A stretch of DNA of 64,000 nucleotides from Pseudomonadota bacterium (GTDB lineage: Bacteria > Pseudomonadota > Alphaproteobacteria > Rhizobiales > Rhizobiaceae): NCBI GenBank assembly GCA_023404095.1, contig JAEYDD010000075.1, positions 186,001 to 250,000 of the forward strand, read 5' to 3'. The notes below the pieces were generated by a model. It did not search any database and was not told the origin of the DNA. It saw nothing but the letters and a program-made list of their open reading frames with translations. A program made the translations under genes and the position numbers. Positions 29,457 to 37,476 of the stretch are shown here, one piece after another; position 1 is the stretch's first letter, and each line of letters opens with the position of its first letter.

Positions 29457-32400
29457 TCAGGCGCGTTTCAAGATTTCTGCTCGCCCTGCGAAAGCCTCCA
29501 GCCTTGCCGGGAACTGCTGCTGGTTGCAGTGCCGGAGCACGAAGTCGCGTCCTTTCTGGGCCTGCGCCCGATAGGCCGCCTCGTCGCTCCAGAACCGGCG
29601 CACAGTCTCCAGAACCTGTTCGGGCTCGCAGTAGACGGCCGCGTCCCCGAAGGTCTCGCGGAACTGCGGCGGCAGGATCGTCACCTTGCCGACAGCCATG
29701 CCTTCCATCGGCGCGCGCCCGAACTCCTCGATATAAAGCTCGTGCGGGAAGTGGATGAAGAAATCGAGGTCCGCCAAGAAGGTACTGACAGGCGTGGCAT
29801 CGAAATGCTGGACTTCCCAATTCTGCGGCGAGTAGCCGAGCATGCCTCTCGCGTGCTTGGCGCCGCCCTGAAACTTCACTTCGACATCCGTGTCGACGCA
29901 GTAGGCGGCCTTGAGCGCCTCGAGCGTGCTTGGCCATTTGGTATAGGCGTCGCGGCCATGGCGACCAAGGACCGGGCGACGGTCCCCGCCGCCGCGCCAT
30001 ACGATCGGTTCCGAGCACCACGTATCGGTATCGACCATCGGGTGCCAAGGCTCGGCATAAGGCTCCGGATAGGTCGGATCATCCTGCATGAGCCGTTTGA
30101 CCCAGTGCGAGATCGGTATCCAGGTGCCGGGCGTGCCGAACAGCTCCACCAGATGCTGGCGGATCACCTCGGGTTCATACTGGCGGTCGGAGCCATCCAC
30201 CAGGCGCGTCGCGAACTGGTTGATCAGTACGATGACGTTTTCGGCCTCGATCTTGGCAAAGCGGTCGGGCAGGTTCTGCAGCACAGCAGGATAGCCGACC
30301 AGCACCGTGGTGGCCTTTACGGTATCGCCCGGCGTGAGGATCGCAATACCGTGCTTCAGGCAGGCATCATAGAAGGCCGGGTTGAGCGAAGACTCGACGT
30401 TCAACTCATACTTCCGCCAGTGGACCGCGGCGATCTTCAGTCCGGAGCGAGCGGCGGCTGCGATGTAGTTCATCGTCGAAACGAAGGCGCCGCCCTTGAG
30501 GACGAAGTCGCAGATGACCACGAGATCGAACGTCTGTTCTCCGGCCGGCCGGCGCTGGTTCCCCATCGGTACGGGGAAACGGCCGTTTGTCCGCGGAAGG
30601 TAGGGATCGCCGCCTTGCTCGAGGGTCAAATGCCAGTTGCGGTAAGAATCCCGGTATTGGCCGCGAACGCCGTAGTACAGCGAGCGCATGTGGGTCGCCT
30701 TTGAGCGGGTCAGCGAATCCTCGCGCGCCAGGGAGAACGACAGGATATTGTTATGCTTGACCTTGCAGATCGAAGCCTCGCCGTAGACGGCAACAATCCG
30801 CGACCTGAACTCCGCGTCTCCCGTCACCCTTACTTCATCCCAGCCGCGCAGGCGGTCGAAGACCTCGCGCCGGACCAGCAGCGAGGAGAAGTTCATGTCC
30901 AGCAGGCTCTTCTTCGGAATCCAGGAACCTACCACGCCAAGATCGTCGTCGACGCGAAGCCAGTGGGAAAGAACAGCCACGCAGTCAGGATTGGCGAGCA
31001 GTTCCTGCATCTGCCGTTCGATCTTCTCCGGATGAGACCAGTCGTCGCTGTCGCATACGGTGATGAAGTCGCCGGTCGCGACCTCCACACCGTCGTTCCG
31101 CGATGGATAGGCGCCGCCGTTCACCTTGCGCCGAACGAGGCGGACACGCGGGTCATCCGCGGCGAACCGCTCGACCAGCGCGCAGGTGTCGTCGGTGCTG
31201 CAATCGTCGACCACGATGATCTCGATGTTGCGCCATGTCTGTGCAGCAAGGCTCTCCAGCACCATCGTCAAGGTCTTCTCGGCATTGAAGGCCGGAATGA
31301 TGATGGAAACCTTGAGGTCCTGTGCCGCCCGGCTTGCGGGCGCGTGCGCGGTGATGTTCCAGATGCTGAGAGGTTTTGCGGGGTCGGCGAGCCTGATCGG
31401 TGCCATGCCGGAGGGTGCCATCGCGAAGTTGAGGCCATTCAGATAGATCTGGTCGCATTCGGACGGCGACCGGCCCTCGAGACGCGCCTTGCGGCGCAGA
31501 ACGTCCGCCTGCATGAGCGAGAAGTCGATGAAGGAATCCACTTTGGCCTGCATGCCCCGCATCAGCGTTTCGGCCTCTGCGGCACGGCCCGCCTGGGCCA
31601 GGCACATGAACTGGCACAGGCGCTTCTCGCGAATATTGTCGCGGTGCAGCCGGATGCTGCGCTCCATCAGATCGGCCGCATGGCTGAAGTCACCCTCGAC
31701 GAAGCTCCAGCGCGCCAGAGCATAAGCTGCGGCCGATCGCTGGCTGGAACTGAGGCTGCGGTCGTCCAGGCATTGCTCGAGTTCGGGGTGCGCGTATCTG
31801 GCGAACCCGCCCCACATTTTTGCTTCGAGGTCGGCGATGTTGCGATGGTTCGATGCCTGGCCGTCGCCCTTTTTGCCGCGCTTGACTGCAGGACCCTGCC
31901 TGCTCTTCCTTTTGAAGTCTGAATAGGTATGGCGCAGGGCGAAAGGCAGCTTCAGTATTGCCGGCAGCGATCGGGCAGCGACGATGTCTGAGCCGAGGCG
32001 GTAGGCGAGCTGGCCCTGGATCTGGTTGATCGCATCCTTTGATCGCCGCTTGGCCTGGTCTGCCTGAACGGCGCGCTCCAGAAGCATAGCGTTATTGTGC
32101 TGCAGCGCCTCGATCTGCGCCCGCAGATTGTCAATGGCGTCTTCCTGTGACCGAACATTGTCGGCGGTTGCGGCAAGCGCCGGAGGGGTCTCGTCTGCTG
32201 GAACCGCAGGCGCATCGTCCGGGGCCGGACCGTCCTGAGCCCGCTTCGACAGGTCTATCCTGTATTCCTTGTAGGCCCTGCGCAGTGAAACCGGCAGCCC
32301 CACTAGCCCGGAAACGGAGCGCGTGGCCGCGATGAGTTCGCTGCCAAGCCGGTAGGCAAGCTGGTCCTTCTGCCGGTCGGCGGCGGCGGCAGCGTTGCGC

Positions 32401-32594
32401 ATGGCCCGCTCAGAAGCCTCGACACGCAGCCGAAGGGCGGCGTTCAGATCCAGCAGCGAGCGAAACTCTTCTTCCAGCGCAAGTATGTCCGCACCATGCG
32501 GGGCATGCGGCGCGCCGGTGTTGCCGTCGATCGGAAGAGCTTCTCCCGAAGCTTCAAGCATACCGTCGTCCTGCGATTGATGCTGGCCTGTCAT
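29457..32594 (-). CDS. Two-module glycosyltransferase (GT2 plus GT-B) with duplicated N-terminal helical motif
   Basis: 1045 aa. The N-terminal 230 residues hold two copies of the motif QLAYRLGSxxxxAxxS...LPxxLRxxY (about 78-112 and 195-227) joined by coiled coil (about 140-190). A helical, TPR-like stretch follows at 265-380. The GT2 module starts KVSIIIPAFNAEKTL at about 428, with VVDDCSTDDT and the metal motif VCDSDDW at 513-519. From about 690 to the end lies a GT-B-like module with EEFGRAPMEGMAVGKV, the donor-binding acidic pair. The protein could add two different sugars to a surface glycan. ATG at 32594 follows GAGGG. No signal peptide or membrane helix. Confidence 0.85.
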   Translation of the reverse strand: MTGQHQSQDDGMLEASGEALPIDGNTGAPHAPHGADILALEEEFRSLLDLNAALRLRVEASERAMRNAAAAADRQKDQLAYRLGSELIAATRSVSGLVGLPVSLRRAYKEYRIDLSKRAQDGPAPDDAPAVPADETPPALAATADNVRSQEDAIDNLRAQIEALQHNNAMLLERAVQADQAKRRSKDAINQIQGQLAYRLGSDIVAARSLPAILKLPFALRHTYSDFKRKSRQGPAVKRGKKGDGQASNHRNIADLEAKMWGGFARYAHPELEQCLDDRSLSSSQRSAAAYALARWSFVEGDFSHAADLMERSIRLHRDNIREKRLCQFMCLAQAGRAAEAETLMRGMQAKVDSFIDFSLMQADVLRRKARLEGRSPSECDQIYLNGLNFAMAPSGMAPIRLADPAKPLSIWNITAHAPASRAAQDLKVSIIIPAFNAEKTLTMVLESLAAQTWRNIEIIVVDDCSTDDTCALVERFAADDPRVRLVRRKVNGGAYPSRNDGVEVATGDFITVCDSDDWSHPEKIERQMQELLANPDCVAVLSHWLRVDDDLGVVGSWIPKKSLLDMNFSSLLVRREVFDRLRGWDEVRVTGDAEFRSRIVAVYGEASICKVKHNNILSFSLAREDSLTRSKATHMRSLYYGVRGQYRDSYRNWHLTLEQGGDPYLPRTNGRFPVPMGNQRRPAGEQTFDLVVICDFVLKGGAFVSTMNYIAAAARSGLKIAAVHWRKYELNVESSLNPAFYDACLKHGIAILTPGDTVKATTVLVGYPAVLQNLPDRFAKIEAENVIVLINQFATRLVDGSDRQYEPEVIRQHLVELFGTPGTWIPISHWVKRLMQDDPTYPEPYAEPWHPMVDTDTWCSEPIVWRGGGDRRPVLGRHGRDAYTKWPSTLEALKAAYCVDTDVEVKFQGGAKHARGMLGYSPQNWEVQHFDATPVSTFLADLDFFIHFPHELYIEEFGRAPMEGMAVGKVTILPPQFRETFGDAAVYCEPEQVLETVRRFWSDEAAYRAQAQKGRDFVLRHCNQQQFPARLEAFAGRAEILKRA

Positions 32595-32959
32595 GCATCC
32601 CTCTTGATGTTGCGGTCGATTGCAGTGATTTTGCCAGTGACCGCTACAGCTGTGGCACCGTTCGCCGAAATAGCGGCACATCCATAGTGGAGGCCCCCTT
32701 CGAAGTCAAAATGCGTGGGGACGGAGAGGGCCATTTTTTAACGAATTTTGGAGACTGTCTCGACCTTGAAGGCGACCTGTGCTGATCTGCGGCCCGGACC
32801 GCCAGAAGCTGGGGCTGGCGTCTGCATGTCTGTCGATTGAGCAAGCGGCAAAATTAGGGCGATCGCCGAGTAGGCGCCTTGAATTTTTCCGGCTGGAACA
32901 ACTGACACGTGCGGGTTCTATTCTTTTCCGGTCAGTATTCCTGAACTCTATCACAGACG
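32595..32959. other. Divergent intergenic region between glycosyltransferase and RTX genes, 365 bp
   Basis: Noticeably more AT-rich toward the RTX gene, with several TTTTT and GAATTT patches. It should contain both promoters, but no clean -35/-10 pair is evident. No small gene or repeat is supported. Confidence 0.5.
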
Positions 32960-35413
32960 GTGGTGACTAAATTGGCAACGATATCAAGTGCTCGGGCAGT
33001 GGGCAAAGCGGCGGCGATATATACGATCGACTTCGGTGCTAAAGCTGCTGACATTTCTGCCCTGATCAAGAGCGCGGCAGCGGGCTCGACAATCCAGTTC
33101 AAGGCCGGAAACTACACCTTCGACGACAAGGTCGTGATTGCACGTAGCGACATCACCATTCTCGGAGCGGGCGTCGGAAAGACGAACATCACGGTCAAGG
33201 CGGAAAACACCGACAATGCCACCGCCTTCGATGTTCAGGGCGGCAAGGCGGTCGAACTGACAGCCAGTCTCACCGAATCGACCGTCAAGGGAAAGACGAC
33301 GACACTCAAGCTGTCGAATGTCGATGGCATTTCAGTCGGGTCCATCATTCAGCTTCAGCAGGCGAACGATGACGACTGGTTCAAGTCCGAGGGCAATACG
33401 CACCTTAAGGCCGCCGGAACCGACCCGCTCCGCGAAATGATCGCAAAGGTGGTCAAGATCTCGGGAAACACCATAACTTTTGAGAGCAAGTCGCCCACGC
33501 CTTACAATTTTGAGAAGGGTGAGACGACCGTCAGCATCGTCAACGTGGTCAAGAACATCGAGATCGGTAAGCTCTCGATCAAGACCGACCTTGGAACGGC
33601 CGGCAGATTCGACTTTACCAACAAGATCAACAAGTTCAACAATTCTTCGACTATCGAGGTCACCCGTGCAACCGATGTCAATCTGCACGACATCGAAGTG
33701 AAGGACAACGCCTCGCACGGCTTCACCTTCAGTTCGGTATACGGCATTTCTGGTGATAAGCTGACAACCGTCGGCTCGCACAACAAAGGTCCGGAAGGCA
33801 ATGGCTACGCGTTCTTCTTCAAGCACGCCTTCAACAACACTTTCACCAACCTGACCGACACGGACATGCGCCATTCGGTTCTGTTCGGTTCGTGGAGCGC
33901 AGAGCACTACAACAGCTTCCACGTCCTGTCGACAAACCGAGACATCAACTTCCACGGCAGTGCTGACGATCAGAACACGATCTACGTCGATCGCGCGGTG
34001 TTGAGCTACGATGACAAATATGCTCATGGCGGCGTCTCGCCGGGCAATCCGAAGATCCACCCGAATTCCACGATCGACGCGAACGATGTGAAGTTCAAGT
34101 ATTTCCGCGGCAGCTCGGCGCAGGACAACATCTACGGTTCCAACTCCGGCAGCGATCTGGCCGGCGGCGCCGACATGGACACGCTTGTCGGTGGAAGCAG
34201 CAAGGATCGTATCGACGGCGGCGCCGACAACGATATCCTGACAGGCCGTGGCAGCGCCGATCTCTTCATCTTCAAGCGCGGCTACGACCTCGACACGGTG
34301 ACTGATTTCTCGCTTTCCGAAGACAGGCTGGATCTTTCCAGCACCGGCATCGTGAGCAAGGCCGACCTGGCGATCCGCCAGATCGGTAAATCGGCGGTCA
34401 TATCGCTTGGCGGGGGCGACGAGGTCGTTCTCAACAACGTGACCGCCAGCAAGCTCGCCAACAAGAACTTCATCTTCAGCAAAGCCGTGAGTAAGGGTGT
34501 CACCGTCGAACTGATGGGCTCGGAACGCGGCGCGACCGGCACGAACAAGAATGACGTGTTCAAGATGTCGCCCGGGTATCTCGACGACAAGCTCCATCTC
34601 GTGGGTGGTGCGGGCACCGACACCATTCAGGTGATCAAGGGATCCAGCCTCAAGCTGACCGGCTTCGGGCGCCTGGACGGAATCGAAGTCATCGACATGA
34701 CGAAGGCGCCGTCCATCGGCACGGTGACGATCAGCAAGAAAACGGCGCTTCAGAGTGACAAGGGATATCTGACCGTCAAGGTCGACAGCACAGGAACAAA
34801 GATCGCGACGACGGACATCAAGGATGTCGATCTCGTTCGCATCAGCGGCTCGGGTCCGGTCAAGCTGGACAACGACGGTGCATACGTTTCCGCGGCATCC
34901 GGCACGAAGCTGAACGTCAGGGGCGGCACGGGAAGCGACCATATCGACGGTGGATCGGCTGCGGACAAGATCGACGGCGGCGGCGGCAACGACGTCATCG
35001 ACGGCGGCAAGGGCAAAGATGTACTCTCCGGCGGCAGCGGCAGCGACCGCATCACCGGCGGCCTGGGGGCGGACGTGCTGACCGGTGACTCTGGCGCCGA
35101 CCGGTTCATCTTCACCTCCACAAAGGACTCCACCGTGGCTGCCAGCGGTCGCGACACGATCACGAACTTCTATCGCGGCCAGGGCGACCTAATCGACGTC
35201 TCGCCGATCGACGCCAACACGAAGAAGGCCGGCAGCCAGGCTTTCAGCTTCATTGACAAGGACGTGTTCAGCGGAAAGGCCGGTGAACTGCGCTATGAGA
35301 AGTCCGGCGCGGGGACGCTCGTCACCGGCGACGTGAACGGCGACAGGAAGGCCGACTTTTCGATCTTCGTGGATCAGCTGATCACCTTCAAGGCGTCCGA
35401 CTTCATTCTCTGA
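32960..35413 (+). CDS. RTX protein: beta-helix N-terminal module plus two calcium-binding repeat blocks
   Basis: 817 aa from GTG. Residues ~30-380 read as a right-handed parallel beta-helix (repeated short strands, VQGGKAVELTA, NATAFD, DNASHGFTFSSVYG), as in pectate lyases or epimerases, but no catalytic set is recognised. RTX nonapeptides occur at ~397-438 (SGSDLAGGADMDTLVGGSS and after) and ~654-717 (GGTGSDHIDGGSAADKIDGG, then GGGGNDVIDGGKGKDVLSGG). The last 100 residues (ending FKASDFIL) resemble the C-terminal type I secretion signal of serralysin-like proteins. No N-terminal signal peptide. It is likely exported and calcium-folded. No type I secretion genes are adjacent. Confidence 0.83.
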   Translation: MVTKLATISSARAVGKAAAIYTIDFGAKAADISALIKSAAAGSTIQFKAGNYTFDDKVVIARSDITILGAGVGKTNITVKAENTDNATAFDVQGGKAVELTASLTESTVKGKTTTLKLSNVDGISVGSIIQLQQANDDDWFKSEGNTHLKAAGTDPLREMIAKVVKISGNTITFESKSPTPYNFEKGETTVSIVNVVKNIEIGKLSIKTDLGTAGRFDFTNKINKFNNSSTIEVTRATDVNLHDIEVKDNASHGFTFSSVYGISGDKLTTVGSHNKGPEGNGYAFFFKHAFNNTFTNLTDTDMRHSVLFGSWSAEHYNSFHVLSTNRDINFHGSADDQNTIYVDRAVLSYDDKYAHGGVSPGNPKIHPNSTIDANDVKFKYFRGSSAQDNIYGSNSGSDLAGGADMDTLVGGSSKDRIDGGADNDILTGRGSADLFIFKRGYDLDTVTDFSLSEDRLDLSSTGIVSKADLAIRQIGKSAVISLGGGDEVVLNNVTASKLANKNFIFSKAVSKGVTVELMGSERGATGTNKNDVFKMSPGYLDDKLHLVGGAGTDTIQVIKGSSLKLTGFGRLDGIEVIDMTKAPSIGTVTISKKTALQSDKGYLTVKVDSTGTKIATTDIKDVDLVRISGSGPVKLDNDGAYVSAASGTKLNVRGGTGSDHIDGGSAADKIDGGGGNDVIDGGKGKDVLSGGSGSDRITGGLGADVLTGDSGADRFIFTSTKDSTVAASGRDTITNFYRGQGDLIDVSPIDANTKKAGSQAFSFIDKDVFSGKAGELRYEKSGAGTLVTGDVNGDRKADFSIFVDQLITFKASDFIL

Positions 35414-35437
35414 TCGTAGAGGTCATTCAAGATGGTG

Positions 35438-35467
35438 AGAGCGCGCCGCCACGGGCGCGCTCTTTTC
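35438..35467 (+). terminator. Rho-independent terminator of the RTX gene
   Basis: Perfect 10-bp arms AGAGCGCGCC and GGCGCGCTCT around a 6-nt loop, followed by TTTT, 25 bp after the RTX stop codon. Confidence 0.9.
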
Positions 35468-35780
35468 GTTTCTGGACAGAGCCAGGCCGCTGCTCCTCCT
35501 TGCCAGTGTTGCCTCGTTAAAAGGCATCCGGAACTGGCGGCCGCCGAACCGGGAGGGCTGGATGCGCAGGGTCAACGCCTCGCCGCCGGCTATGCTGTCT
35601 TGGCGCGCGACAACGGCCCATTCTTCGTCGCTCGGCCCGTTATTCGGTCACGGCTGGGACTGGGCTAGGGCGTCAGGCAATTCGGCCCATGGATGTAAAG
35701 TCCTACCGCTGTGCTGGGGCAGAGGAGGTGCCGCGATCGACTCAACCCATCGCTTCCGTCTGGCCAGCTCCAGTATTTTA
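35468..35780. other. Gene-free stretch of about 310 bp
   Basis: Between the RTX terminator and the MarR promoter. Open frames exist on the plus strand (for example one of 78 codons) but their composition is not protein-like. No repeat, tRNA or promoter seen. Confidence 0.5.
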
Positions 35781-35820
35781 GTTGACAAGGAAACTTCATT
35801 GAGTTAGTTTCCTTGTCAAC
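35781..35820. promoter_or_regulatory. MarR operator: 15-bp perfect inverted repeat overlapping the promoter
   Basis: GTTGACAAGGAAACT (35781-35795) and its exact complement AGTTTCCTTGTCAAC (35806-35820) flank a 10-bp spacer. The left arm contains a perfect -35 (TTGACA, 35782-35787); 17 bp later TAGTTT (35805-35810) fits the -10. So a protein bound here must cover the promoter. MarR proteins bind such inverted repeats and often repress their own genes; the gene starts 13 bp downstream. Confidence 0.85.
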
Positions 35821-35832
35821 AAAGGGGGCCTC

Positions 35833-36285
35833 ATGACCTTACCCTCCGAACTGACTGATCACATCGGGTACTGGATGCGAATGGTGTCGAACGCCGTATC
35901 CCACGAGTTCGCGCGCAAGGTATCGGGCGAAGATGTCACCGTTGCGGAGTGGTCGTTCATGCGGACGCTCTACGACTTCGAGCCGACGTCTCCGTCGGTT
36001 CTGGCCGAGCGGATGGGCATGACCAAGGGTGCGATCAGCAAACTTGCCGAGAGGCTTGTGGCCAAAGCGTTGGTTGAACGGGCGGAAAGCCGGGACGACA
36101 AGCGCGCCCATAGCCTATCCCTGACGGCGGAAGGGCGGGCCAAAATCCCCGTCCTGGCATCGCTTGCCGACGAGAATGATGCTGAATTCTTCGGCGCGTT
36201 GACGAAGGAAGAGCGCGAGACGCTCGACCGTATCCTGAAGCTTCTCGCCGAACGGCGCGAGTTGAAACCCACCCCGGTGGACTGA
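35833..36285 (+). CDS. MarR family transcriptional regulator
   Basis: 150 aa winged helix protein. Core WSFMRTLYDFEPTSPSVLAE then RMGMTKGAISKLAERL is the DNA-binding helix pair; ESRDDKRAHSLSLTAEGR is the wing. It forms a dimer in the family, ligand unknown. Its own promoter carries the 15-bp inverted repeat, so autorepression is likely. The following DUF1398 gene is in the same direction, 43 bp on, and may be co-regulated. ATG at 35833 with GGGGG 7 nt upstream. Confidence 0.93.
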   Translation: MTLPSELTDHIGYWMRMVSNAVSHEFARKVSGEDVTVAEWSFMRTLYDFEPTSPSVLAERMGMTKGAISKLAERLVAKALVERAESRDDKRAHSLSLTAEGRAKIPVLASLADENDAEFFGALTKEERETLDRILKLLAERRELKPTPVD

Positions 36286-36328
36286 GCCTGCCGGCCAAAT
36301 TCCAATATTGACGCGAAAGGAAACCGCC

Positions 36329-36730
36329 ATGGATGCGGAACGGATCGCTATTGCCGAAACCTGCCTGCACGCAGCTCACGATGGAAGCCTGAGCTTTTCA
36401 GAGATCGTTGGCAGACTGATTGCTGCCGGCTTCGAAGGCTACTCGGTCGACTACCGCCGTAACAGCCAGACCTACTATCTGCCCGACGGCGACTGCGTGA
36501 CGATGGATATGCGGCCCTCCGCGGGCAACGTTGCCGCTGCCTTCGATGTCGCCGAGCTCGCGCGTCTGGTGCGATGGGCGCAGGCGAACCCCGCCGACTA
36601 CAGCTACGTCGCTTTCTGTGAGAAGGCGAGGGCCGCCGGTTGCGCGGGATATCTCGTCTCGTTCCTCGGCCGGCGCGTCGTCTATTTCGGCCGCTCGGCC
36701 GAGACGCATGTCGAGCACTTCCCAAACTGA
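36329..36730 (+). CDS. DUF1398 family protein
   Basis: 133 aa. The pattern GxFxxVxxxLxxxGVExYxVDxRxxxxxYYxxDG is visible as FSEIVGRLIAAGFEGYSVDY followed by YYLPDGD, and a later segment CEKARAAGCAGYLVSFLGRRVVYFGR completes the domain. Members are small soluble proteins of unknown function. ATG at 36329 has AAAGGAAA about 8 nt upstream. Likely co-transcribed with the MarR gene; what MarR responds to is not shown here. Confidence 0.8.
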   Translation: MDAERIAIAETCLHAAHDGSLSFSEIVGRLIAAGFEGYSVDYRRNSQTYYLPDGDCVTMDMRPSAGNVAAAFDVAELARLVRWAQANPADYSYVAFCEKARAAGCAGYLVSFLGRRVVYFGRSAETHVEHFPN

Positions 36731-36749
36731 CGGGTACCGATCATGACTC

Positions 36750-36993
36750 TCTTCGGAGAGCCTGGGCTTCGCCCCGGTCGTGCCCCTCGCGACCGTACTC
36801 GCTGCGAGCATCTTCACGCCGGGCGCGGGCGCTATCTCTGTCAGATGGTGATCGCGCACAACTCCGCGCCGGTCAATGCCGCATCTTCTGGGCCGACACT
36901 TTCATCCCGCTGTTCGGATTTGCGCTGCTCTGGCTTAGCCGCCGCAGTGCGAGTTCAGAGCAGCGCTTGTCGCGACTTGGCCGGCGCCGATGA
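36750..36993 (+). pseudogene. Possible decayed membrane-protein fragment
   Basis: Two short protein-like stretches lie in different frames: LGFAPVVPLATVLAASIFTP from about 36764, then IFWADTFIPLFGFALLWLSR from about 36890, ending at a TGA at 36993. Each looks like a membrane helix; together they could be a broken gene with one frameshift. No family is recognised, no start or ribosome site is clear, and the rest to 37178 has no gene. The call is tentative. Confidence 0.25.
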
Positions 36994-37178
36994 TGGGCTT
37001 TCACCATATGCGGCTACGTTCAAGTCACCAGTCCAAGGAAGGTCGGTCCAGCACAGAATTGAGAAGCAAAGCGGGCGTCCGCCATTGGGTAAGGCCTTGC
37101 CGCCGCAAACCACCAAGAGAGCGCAAAGCTACCTCATTCTTCGTGGTACCCAAACGTGTTTCTGCCTAGTGGGAAGAA

Positions 37179-37255
37179 TGGCGCACCCGAAGAGATTCGA
37201 ACTCCTGACCCCCAGATTCGTAGTCTGGTGCTCTATCCAGCTGAGCTACGGGTGC
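37179..37255 (-). tRNA. tRNA-Arg (anticodon ACG)
   Basis: 77 nt including CCA. On the minus strand it begins GCACCCGTAGCTCAGC; the acceptor end CGGGTGC pairs fully. Anticodon stem CCAGA/TCTGG holds CTACGAA, giving ACG (inosine-modified in vivo in the usual case). T-loop GTTCGAATC. Confidence 0.97.
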
Positions 37256-37476
37256 GCTTTGAAGCCGTGGGCGTGTTGCCCGGCTGCGAGCGATCTCCTA
37301 CTGGGTCCGCCGTGCGATTGCAAGCGCCTTTTCTCAAAAAAATGAAATTGCTTGATCGGTGCCGCCTGGAATGTGGATGACGCCTTGTCGCGCTGGGGAA
37401 GCGTCGCGGTCTCGGCACGAGCTCCGGCATTGCAGATGCTGAACGAGACGCGGCCGCCAGCCCGGCGCGTCCTTGA

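Noticed and set aside
33332..34942. 536-codon open frame on the minus strand inside the RTX gene
   Set aside because: It mirrors the codon structure of the RTX gene; no start signal, no family, and composition typical of antisense frames in GC-rich DNA.
34921..35112. Short repeated DNA units in the RTX gene
   Set aside because: They are coding calcium-binding repeats, not a CRISPR array or a mobile repeat.
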